Part shown: piece by piece, positions 35,801 through 47,800 of the stretch
Layout of the letters: each line of letters opens with the position of its first letter
Numbering within the stretch: the first letter of the stretch is position 1
Assembly (NCBI RefSeq): GCF_020085105.1
Contig: NC_058055.1
Coordinates: forward strand, 24,905,822-24,969,821
Length of the DNA stretch: 64,000 nt
Source of the DNA: Siniperca chuatsi
Lineage: Eukaryota; Chordata; Actinopteri; Centrarchiformes; Sinipercidae
Reading direction: 5' to 3'
Notes under the pieces: model-generated
Told to the model about the DNA's origin: nothing
Seen by the model: only the letters and a program-made list of their open reading frames with translations
Databases searched by the model: none
Made by a program: the position numbers and the translations under genes

Positions 35801-38800
35801 AAGTTCCCTTTGAAAGGATGTAGATCATTTTTCATTGTAATGAAAATGCAGGCTACACTTGGGCAATGAGCCAAATTAGTTGTGATTTTATCTAATTTTT
35901 ACTCAATACTGGAAAGTCAAGGTTTGTGCACACCAATCAGGTGACCAAACAACAATTATTATCTCATTCAGTTTCCAGTTTAGAAGGTCCATCTAGCTAA
36001 AATTAAGGCAGTCTAATCCACTAGCCCTGCAATAAATCCTACTGTCATCAAGGCTATATTGTTCTGTTTTAACTATTTTAAGGCCCCTACACACTGTGCA
36101 ACAGCAATCTCACAGGTTCATTGCACGTCACACTGTGTGAGATGGGCCTAATAAAATCTCGCAATCTGTGTCAGACTGTACAAAGTCAGTTTTGAGGCAT
36201 GTTGGATCAAAGTAAATCAAAGTGTTTTTCTATGTTAATAGAAAATAAATATATATGCAAGCTGAGACACATCATTAAGTCGCATCATCCATCTGTGGCA
36301 TTTTTTTTAAACTTTGCTAAAAATGGCGCTTACAAAAGATACATATATAATAATGTGGTATCTATGTGTATAAGTCTATGAGTGTTTACAATGTCTGTGT
36401 CAGCCACTGTATTCTGTCATTTCATGCCCTTTGGTTTGTAGACGAGGGTTTTAACAGCAGTCACATTATGAGAATTTGGTTCTAAATTTCTGAGAATGTC
36501 AAATTTATTATCTCTGGTCGGCAAATCACTAAATCAGCCGTTGGTGGACGTGTCTCACGTGCTTGGGTTGGACGGGCAAAGATCTTCCCACATTTCTCTC
36601 ACTGCTGTCAACTTTTTTCAGGGACAGCCCAAAATCGCACAGTGCGTATGGGGCCTTTAGGTGGGTGTTGATTCAACTTATGGTCATTTTTGAGGCTGTA
36701 CCAAACAGTTGTGGTGCCGTTGATTTGTACTGCGTTATACTGAAAGGAGTTTATAATATTCTGTCCACTTCATTTATATCAGTGAGGGCAGGCTAAACAT
36801 TGCAAACCTCTCTGAAACAGTTTCAACAAAAAAAAAACATTTTAACCTCAATGAAGGCAGGATTTATAACTGAAGTATTAGACTGCATTATGCTAGGTGT
36901 ACCTAATAAACTGGCAACTGAGGGATATTGCTTGCAATATAGACACAAGTCAGTGATGTAGAGGTGCAGTAGGTCAATAAGCTAGAAAAAAGCTTTACTG
37001 ATACTGCATCAGTTTAATGCTACTTATATAATGAATTTAGCCCATGAAGATACAAAGGCATAACATTCTGTCTAAAAAAGGTAGGTAAACTACGCTGACA
37101 AATTTAAATATCTCCTCCCAGTTTGCTGCCACCATTTTTCCAAACAGAAACCTTGCGATTAGAGAAACACTGGCACATTTTCAAGTATAATTAGACACAT
37201 TGGCGTGAGAAGTCATAAAGAGGCAGATCAGCAGTGTTTCAATAATGAGGCCAAATCACAGCTCATATGCTTGTGAAAATGGTATTAAAACAAAAACAAA
37301 ATTAATCACACTCTTACCAGTGAAAATCCTTTCATCAAACATTCTGGAATATAAAAAGGAAAATAGGCCATTAGTCACTGAGTTCAAAGAGTGTTTCAGC
37401 TCTCAGGGCAAAAATCATGATGCAAACACTGTACATGTGGAGGAACACATCATTAACAGCTCTTTTAGCACATTAACTGCTCTTTACATAATCAGTCTCA
37501 GTCAAACAATCAAGTAATTGAGTCATTCCTTTGTTATCATTGAATCCCTTTGACTAAAAATAACTGTGTGGATGGGAACTGTACTTCTGGACTGCTTCCC
37601 CCTCCTTCTGGCACATACTACTGCTCTGTCTGCCACCGAGACATTCCTCTCCTGCTGTGATCATCATTAATCTTTAGACACAACTATTTCTTTGAGTCTT
37701 GTTTATTTACATCTATTTGTAAGCAATCTTGAGATTAAGACTGAATTTCTGAAACTTCTAGCTGGCGAAGAAGGGTACTGTTTACGGGTACTGTCATCTA
37801 TAATTAATTCACTACCTGACTTATTAAAGCCAGATGACCTACTTTTATATTGGGGTCGTTGCTGAACAAGACTACAGCCATTACACAATGCTCACAACAC
37901 TACAAAGCAACAAATTGAGAAACAATGTTGCTGTTATCAGTTCTTTACCACCAGTAGGGTAAATCATTTAAAGTTTGGTCTGAGGGTGGCAAAAGGGTTT
38001 ATGCTCTGTACGGTGGCCATGTTAGGACATGTGAGACTGAGGTTGTTGGACTCGGTTGTCAGGGTAAGTTCTATATTGTAGAGTAGACTAACATCCCTAC
38101 AGTTAACGTGTTAACATTAAAGCATAAGGCTGACGATATTCTATATTTTTCTTATTGTCAACAAATCCCATGAAATGATCCAAACCAACAATGAATTGAT
38201 CTGACTAAATATATTGCCTGTGTATCCAAAGCCTGATATATCTTATTCCCTTGTGCCACAGTGTAATGGGTAATTTCAGTACGATGAACATGGGCACTAT
38301 AGTTTATTTTGACTCAATCCCACATACACCGCCCACCTGTCTTAAATACTCGCAAGAGCACCAAATATACAAATACACTATCTACTCTTGTTTGAGTAAC
38401 TTTGTTAAAAACTACAGTGTCCAGCTGTTTTAGGAAATTACTAAAGTAGAAACTATATATTTGTGACCTGTTTTAAAAGATTTGCACCTTCAGCAAAAAT
38501 GAATGGGCCTGAGCGACACAGACAGGTTAGGGAAGTGGGAAAGTAAAAAGTGATGGACTAACACGTTGTTTTTTTTAGTTTTTTTTCCATCGGATCCAAA
38601 GTACAGCTGAGGCTAATAGGAATTTTTGATGACAAAGTGTTGTCAAACTGGAAATTCTGAAGTTGCTAGATAGTCACTAGATAAAAAGTCAGGGGATCAC
38701 CCAAGCCATAAGGATTCATCCTATGGTGACCATGAATATTTGTGCCAAATTGAATCCATCCATTTGCTGCCAAGATATTTGAAACTGGACCAGAGTGTTA

Positions 38801-41800
38801 GAGCACTGGGCCAACAGACAAACTGAACCCACCACATTGCCCTCTAGTTTTAAAAAACACTCAATGAGATTTTCATTGTTAACAAAAGCCAGCAAGCGTT
38901 GATCTATTTGCCTATAATTTTGAAATTTAACTGCTCATAACATGGAAATAAAATTTGGTTGTTATTACTTGTGATATCATCTGGGCATAATTAATAGCAA
39001 GGCTGCAGCTTTAAATGAGAACTGAATTTTGGTTTCAGTTGAAGCAGCCAACCATTAGAATTAACGATCAGTTAGTTTAAAAATGAACATACTCTGTCAA
39101 CACAACAAGTACATGCCAAAAAAGAACATCAGGGCCTGCATCTGGAACATCTCTCAATGACAATGGGAATGTGATGTAATTCTGAATTAATCACATTTTC
39201 AATCTTTCCTAATTGTATTAACACTAATGAGCTGCCTGCAGGATTCGTTAAAAGATGCGTAATCTCAAACAAGGCATGGTGGCTCATTTAAATTAGCTTA
39301 AACAAATGGATGGAAGAGCAGCCGCAACATGCTGGCAAGGGAAAGTCATTTGGGACAAGAATGGAAATAGTTTACCAATCAGCGGGACATAGTGTGCTGA
39401 AGGAAACAGACGTTTAACAGACAGATGGTATAGGCTGGCTCGATTGGTGGCTGCTTATTAAAAATCTTTTCTAATAAAAGTTTCAGAGGCAATGCCAAAC
39501 TGTAGTTGTGGAGCTGGACGATCATGAAGTGGCAAGTGGATAAACTATGATCTGCACTCAGTGACTAAATTAGACTTAATTAGACATGGAAGCATGCATT
39601 GATGTTTTCTTGAAAATATAGTCTGTGAATTACATCAGCCTAATACTATGGATTTGAACAACATGCTAAAAATAGTACTTCTAATCTTAAAGCATTGGTT
39701 ACCGTTTGACGATGAAGCGGATTCCATGGCGCTCATCCAGGATGCGTTTGAGCTTGGGAACTCCATAGGTGCAGGGTCTCTTGAAGGGGATCTGGTCGGG
39801 GATGCCAATGATCTCCACGGCCCCTGGGTCACAGGCTATTTTGCGGTAGGGGACAGGCACCATGTGATCTAGACCCAGGGCCTCAGCTGGAGGTAGAAAA
39901 CAGTACGTAGCCAGGCTTTATAGAAAAACAATGTGATGCTACTGAAAGAATATCACTTAGATATTCACTTTAACTCTAAGTAATATTGGTTTATTCAACT
40001 TTATGCATTTGTTACTCTACAAACATGAATTTGCATAAGAAAAAGCAGCCTCCAGTGGGATGCACGCCACATGTAAGGTTTATACAAGTGAAGATAATTC
40101 CAGCTAAATGAGAAATTAAACTTTAAGGGAATGATAATCGGTGCTGTGGGCTTGGATAAAAAACTCTGGAAACAGATCCCATGAGCCATAATGTGGAAAT
40201 GTTTTTTCCCTTAATTTGTACAAACTGCTCGTAGACACACAGTATCCACTAAGTACACTGCAGTTGGATTGCTTGCAAGCATCTTTTGAATACTTTCAAG
40301 TGGCAAAAGAATGCAAATATTTCAGGAAAACTTGTAATCAGCTGTATTGTTCTTCTGCTTGAGCTCTTCTTAAGACATTTTCTGTAGGAATTAACAGTAT
40401 ACTGTGGTTACAAATACATGTCTTGTGTATCACTGAGGAAAAGATGATCAAACCAAAGAACTGACCCCAATACATCACCATCCATAGATACGCACAGAAT
40501 CATCACTGTGCATGAACAATTGCTTGAGGAGGCAGAGATACCTTTGTAAATCGCTGCCTATATGTGATACTGGCCCAAACAAAATCAAAATGCAAAGAGA
40601 GAGACTTTCCTTACCGTATCTGCTGTTGAACAAGATCTGAACACATTCTCTCAATGTGTTGATGTCTTCGGTTTCCCGAATGAAAGAATCCCATTTTTCT
40701 GCAAGAAACAACTCCTGTCAATGCTTTGATGAAACGGAGGCCTGCTCCTTTTTATTAAAGTTAACTGGAGATTTAACATTCAAATGAGCTTTATTTCATT
40801 GTAGCGCTAAAGATCTGAAATTAATCTTCTCCATCTACTCAATATCGACTTGGGAAATGAGCGCAATCTTCTTATAGGATTACTCTTGACATCTTAGTAG
40901 CTTAGCCCTTAATGGTTAAGGGTTAGTATAGTTTAGCCTTTGTTCAGTAAACAATGCTTGGCTACTGTATGCAAATCCAAGCAGGAAGCAGGAGACCACA
41001 GGAAAGGACGTAAAACAAAATGAACAAAATCCTCCTCTTGGATAGCAGATTATAACTTCTATCATTAGTTTAGAATATTAATTTGTGACAACCTATTATA
41101 GCCCAACTGATACTGAATTTTTAAGGCTGCTATCGATATTTGAGAGTTTTAAAAAAATCCTAAATCCTTTTTTGATAAGGATCCCTTGAATTTGGTTATT
41201 AAGAATTGTGATCAAGACTTTTCCAAATGTGAGCTGAGCTTTACAGTTGAAAAATGAACTTGTGTCAATGCTCTCTGGTATTATAAACTACCTCAAACAT
41301 ATCTTTCTGTACAGCAGCTTCTTGTTACTTAACAGCTGACATAAGCGCTGATACCAATATATCTGTGATAAGCTAATATCTGATAATATAATGCTCTACA
41401 ACATGTACATATGTTAAAGATCTAACATCATATCACACTGAAACTCATTTTAGACTGTCTGGATCTTGCCTGCACCTTAAATCTCATAGCACACCTTTTA
41501 AAGGAATAGTTCCACATTTTGGTAAACAGGCTTATGGCCTTCTTACCAAGAGACAGATGAGTAGATTGATACCTTCTCATGTTTGTAAATATAAAGCTGT
41601 CCCAAGGTACCAAAATCCTCCTACCAGCACATCTAAAGTTCACAAATTTGGTGAAATATTTGGCGGGTCCATCATTATGACGTTAGTGTTGTTCTAACCC
41701 ACAGAACCTTATTTCCAATTACAGTAAAGGTTTCTAACGATAACAACTACCTGTATGTCATGTCAGTTACAAAAAAAAAAACCCATGAAAATAATGATAC

Positions 41801-44800
41801 AATATGCACAGTATATCTACAGTTTTCCATTTGATATTATGTTGCAGCCATAAAAACGTGGTGCCCTGAAGCTAAGTATGAGTGATACCTTTCATCTAAC
41901 TTTGAATCTGAGGGAAATATTGGGAATATTAGAGTGTGTGCAGTTAAAATCTTTGACATCTTTAAATATGCTTGAAATGTTGCTCTTTAGTGATGATTTT
42001 CAAAGCAAGTACAAAATGTTCTGTCGTCAATATATCTGACTCACAAGTTAGTGTTAATTGCTCAGTTATGCATCCAAATATACAATTGTTGGCTGGGACG
42101 GTCTGTCTAACTTGACTCTAATGACCAATACAGATATACCTGTGTTATGCAGTTAAAATAAGGCCAACTACCTACATCTTCTTTGTCACATGTTCAACCT
42201 TACCTGATTTTTCATGCACTATGGAGAAGAGTAGCCTCTTGGAGATGTGGATGCCAGGAGGGCTCTGACCCTGCTCACCAGGTAGTCTTGTTGTCTCATC
42301 TGAAAATGCGAGACAAATGAAATATATTCAGTTTAATTAACTTTTATTTCAATCAGTCAGATGTTCACTTAGCATCCAGATATTCAATTATTTTCCCCAG
42401 CAGTCATTAATACGTGACTAAATTATTTAATTAACTGCAAAGATGCAAAAGGACCAGGATAAAGAATTAAACCATTCTGCGCGGGTCTTGTTTGCAGTGT
42501 TTTTCTACATTTGAGAGGTTCGACTTCTTTAGGATTTCAAACATAGAAAAGAAACTCCATCTGATTACTTTAGAGATATGAGAATAACAAGGTCTGGACA
42601 TGTAAAAGTAAAAGGTAAAGCGCTGCTTTGAATGAAATAACGATATGATAACCCCTTTTCTCGGCACACTGGAGCCATAGGATGAAGTACTTAGTCTAAC
42701 ATATTTTTTCACTTTTCATTATTATGATCATTACTGTGAAAGTTATTCCAATCTTGAATTTTACCTCTATTCACAAAAGCAAAGAGCCAATGTTCTGCTT
42801 GCAGTCAAGCTCTGGCTGCTCTACAATAACAAGTATTCACTGTGACTCAATGCTGTGAGTGTGGAACACCCACCCAACTAGCCTAAAAATCATATTCCAA
42901 TGTTGAAACCCACCCTCCGTACCACACACGCACATCTTACCATTGTTAGCACAGTCCTTGACAGACGTGCTTATTTTGTCTGTCCCTGCTGTCCAGTTGG
43001 CCACTCTGTCCTTGCCCAGGTTGAGGAGGGACATGGGTTTGAAATCCAGCTTGCCATCTGGGTGAGGTTTGGAGGACATGGGCATGCCGTACAAGAAGCT
43101 TGACAGAACAGAGTTGCTGGAAGTGGCGGGACTTGATGACGTGACTACCTGGGCAGTAGTCTTCCCTGGGCCATGGCTGCTCGGTGTCATGACGGCAGTG
43201 GAAGAGTTGTGATTGACATCAGTGCTGGACTTGGCTTCTCGAGGCAAATCTTCTGCTGGCCTGTACACAGACACAAAATCAAGAAGAAATTAATTTGGAG
43301 GGTTACATACATCACAACTTGACATCAAGCTTTTTGTTTGCAAACCGTATCACTTGCCAAATGTCTCTTGGCTTATATCAACATTTGCAACAGCTCTTTT
43401 TGAGTAGGACCAATTTATCTGTTCCATTATGATGGATTACCCCCTTGATAACTTTTAGAAGAAGTAATTAAAAGATAAATGAAATGAGATGATGGGTTTC
43501 TTGGCTATTTAAACTCTTTACTTTTCCCTTTTCTTCTACTACTTTGTTCTCTCTACCTCTATTCATGTGCTTTTCCAAGAAAAAGTGGTAAACAGACCAA
43601 ACACAAATTTGAGTATCTGTATTACACTGTGTTGTATATATTTTGAGACTGTTCATATTCAACTTCATTGTACAGTTGTAGAACCCTCAATTTGTTGTGG
43701 GCAAAGGCATGTGACAGCTGCCATGTTCCAAAACAGAGTAGGATAAACTAAAACTTAAATGTATATTTCAATCACACCAAACTACATATAATTAGAGCAT
43801 GCTGGGTCTCAACAGGCTCAAAGTCCACAGTAGACTGTCCCTGCATGACAGTGATTCCAACTCCCGTCCTTACTGTTTATTGAGTTGACCTCCCAAATAA
43901 ATAAGATAAGATAAACTTTATTGATCCCACACTGGGGAAATTCACTTGTTACAGCAGCTCAAGAGTCAAAAGTAGAGGAAAAGAGTGGTAAATAAAAATA
44001 CAAAAACAAATAAAAATAAAAGCTATATACACTGTATACACCTTTCACTTATGCAGGTATGACCATGATGGATAATTGCACGCATAGGGGCAAATTCATG
44101 AAAGCATTGCGTGGCTTTTGTGGCTGCTAAATCTGCATAAATACGACAAAAAAACGTGTAATTCTCAAAGCACCCGCAAAGGGTGAACTGCACCCCTAAC
44201 TGCGCTGGCAAGCAAATAGTGTCTCGGTGCTCTGGTGCCATTTGCAGGTATGTAAATTAGGTAATATGCATACATTTGGCGCAAAATTGGCCCCTTTCTA
44301 TGCAAATGTGCCTCACTGAAAAACAAGTTCAAATTCACAAACACCAGCACTAATAACCACACGCAGTTAGAGTGAAATTATTAGCGTCTTTGGAGAGTTG
44401 GTGGTAACTGAAGCGCATTTATAAAGGGGCGTGATCATGGCAGCAGTGATTGTAGCCAGGCGAAGCAACAGCAAATCACAGTACATCATAAGCGCACAGA
44501 TGGCACAGACACAGTACAATACCTGATATTCACCATGAGGGAATGAAACTGTAAGACAACATGAAACCTGCTGCTGTGAGAAGTGGAGACGATGGTTACA
44601 AACAGTCCAGCATGGAGCAGAGTAGGAGAGAACACAGCTCTCCATGCGCCCAGAATTATCAGGGAGAGCGAACAGTTAAAGCACCCCAAATAACAATCAC
44701 TGCATACAGAGTGAGTCATAGAAAAATGAGAGACATCCCGCAGATAGAAATGAATAAAAGAGCAGGGGGAGTTATTAGATAATTACAATCCTTAGAATTA

Positions 44801-47800
44801 TAATTATAATAAGTTCTCTTTCAAATCAAACATCTCTTTCCACATGAGTGGTAAGTTTTGTTCTTGGAGCTGCATTTGTAACATTTTTAGACTCTAACGT
44901 TGCTTAACCATGTCATGTGAAATGCTACTTCAGTACACCTTAAGAACAAACATTACTGGGACAACTACAGAAAAACAACGCAAAACAATGGCAAATTGCA
45001 CTCAGCTGCACAACTTTATGGCGTGTATGCGCTGAAATATCATTAGCGCAGTATCTTTTGTGAATCGTACCTTGAGACGGCACAGATAGCGGTTGCAAAT
45101 GATGCGCAATTAATGGTGTAATCAGCGGCCGCAGTGGCTTCTTTGTGAATTCGCCCCATAATAACACATGGTGTGTAGCATTATACTAAAAAAATCAAAA
45201 ACATATTGCCCTGTAAATGCTGACTTAACCTGAAGTCCTAATACAAGCACCATTAGCCAGGCTTAGGCTTTGTTCAAACAGACATCAGCACTGTGTGAAA
45301 AAAATGCTTGTTCACTTCAGCCAGATTCAACTTTTTTGCTGGAGCCCACCGCATTGGCACCCCCATGACAACGTAGAGGGCTCCGGCAAAAAAGTTTAAT
45401 CTGGCTCAACTTTTGCTGCAACACAATGCAATTGACAGTATCTGACAGTGGACAGTAGAGAGGTGACAGGAAAAGGCCATCAACACGCAGATAGATAACT
45501 TTGTAACTTAATAGCCTTATTTCTGCTCTTTAATAGGCAACCATCATGTCTGATAAGCCTTCAAACGCATGGATCTATTTCAGTACTCAAACGGGACTTC
45601 CTGGATCATATTTCGTTGTCTCGACGGTGCCTGAAACCACACGCCCCCAACAACACAGGCCCTGTTATAGAGTTTTATAAACATGAAGTCAAAGGGACTG
45701 ACAGGTATCTTACTCAATGGACAATACTGGTGACCTGGCTACACAGGAATGCTGACAAACACACTAACAGGGGAGGGGAACATGGCACAAGTCACTGTTT
45801 TTATTCCACACAAATCTGTTAATACATGTTGAGATTGGGCCCAACTCCCATCAAGAGGTGGGAGTTTTGTTATGAGGCAAACATGTTCTGGAGAGGCTAA
45901 CATGTAACCTGAGAGAGTGTTTTTCCACAGCTGAATTAATACCCTGTCTATCCCTCACTAATACACTACAGCCTGTCTGCTACCAATAACTAGCTACAAA
46001 GACAGCTATGTGCTTCCAGCCATACACATGTATGTATCTCTGCAAAGCATTAGAGACTAAGTTGAAATGCCTTCCTTTTTCCCCATTGTGGAGTGATCAG
46101 ATGTGAAACAGCTGGTTTCATAATCTGATGCAAGCATTCAAACAGCAGTCTGTTATCCCAAACAACAGCGTATTCGAGAATAACAGATAACATACTTTCA
46201 TTATGCAGACTCACCTTTTTACTGTGAACTGGATGCGGTGGCTCTGCTCCAGAATCTTCATCAGTGTCTTGGTGTCATACTCAGAAGGCTTCTTCAGGGT
46301 GACTCCCTCAGGCAAACCATGAGCCACCACACAGCTGGGGTCCTTCTGGATCCACTCATAAGGCACAGGGACCAGGCTGCTCTTTCCCACAGCCTCACCT
46401 GCACATTGCACGAGGCAGTACTTTGCAATATATTTTGGCAGAATAAAACCTCAAATTAAACAGCTTCTGCTCTGCTCTTGGATAACTAATAATAATTATA
46501 ATTGGGAAAGGGAAATCTTGGATTTGATTATTTAGGTTAGTAAGGCATTTTCTTCCATATAGGTAGTGTTGAGGATGAAATAAGTCATGAATAGGGTAAG
46601 AATCATCAGAGTGATAATTATGAATTAAGGTAAGAGTTTTATGGCGTTAAAAGAACTACTGAGGAAAACACGTTGCATTTGGTGACCCCTTACTGTAAAG
46701 TACAGTGAAGACTTCCTCCACCATCTTCCTCAGAACAAAGACGTTGGATTGAGCATCTGATGGAGCTCTTGGTTTCCCATGCTCACCATCCTTACTCAGT
46801 TTGCTGAGATCGCCTTCCTGGTCTTTGGTATGGGCATTTGCTGTGGTCACATTTTGCAGACATGGCACCCCTAAAGCCAAATGACAAAAGTCACATCTTG
46901 CAAATTCCAGTAACATTAAAAAAAAGAAATGCACAAGAACATTACAGATGCTTGTAGGTCTAAATAACCAGCAATATAGAAATATATATAGAAAGTAGAT
47001 TTTGCTTTCCTTGCTACTTTTCCCCCCCTATTGGAGTCAGTGTCTGGACTTTAAGGGTTGCAAAGAAACAAAAACAAGAAGATTGAGAATCTGGTTCCCA
47101 AAAAGTAATGAATATGTCACTTTTTGAAAAATGGTGCCATATAAAATGAATGCCTTGTTTGTCCTAGAATGTGTCTGGATAAATGTAAAGCATCTCCAAC
47201 AACTGGCGATTAAGTAGGCAACTCAGTTTAAATGCACTACTCAACTACCTGAAACCTAAACAAATGGTTTATTTCTATTTTATGTCTTTACCAAACAAAG
47301 CAAACTGGAGTTATTGTTCCCTGTAACTGGCTGGGAAAAAATGTTCACCTTGTTTACACAGCCTGATAAAATTCAACTGCGTAATGGGAGGTCACAACCC
47401 CTCAAATTGGTGTTAAAAATAAATTTGGAAAACTCTACAGCAATGTCTCTTTGCAGAAATCATGACCTGGTTACTCACGATAATCCACAGACCTTGTTGT
47501 GAGCATTTTCATGTAGGAACTGTCGGTAGAAAGAAAATAGTTCCTACATGAAACTGCTCACAACAAATCTGTGGATTATCTTGAGTAACTGGGTCATGAT
47601 TTCTGATAAGAGACATTGCTGTTGAGTATTTCAAATGTATTTTTGGCGCTCTGAGCACCACAAGCCGAGTGCCATATAGTCCCATTATATTCAAAAAAGA
47701 GAGACGGCCGACATCTCCAAAACTCGGCAACTCACACAAAAACAATCTAGATGGGTAAATAGCACTACAGGTAAGAGGAAAAATATGTATTTTTGATATT

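Noticed and set aside
47439..47625. CRISPR-like or tandem repeat array
   Set aside because: It is one inverted pair, not direct repeats with spacers.
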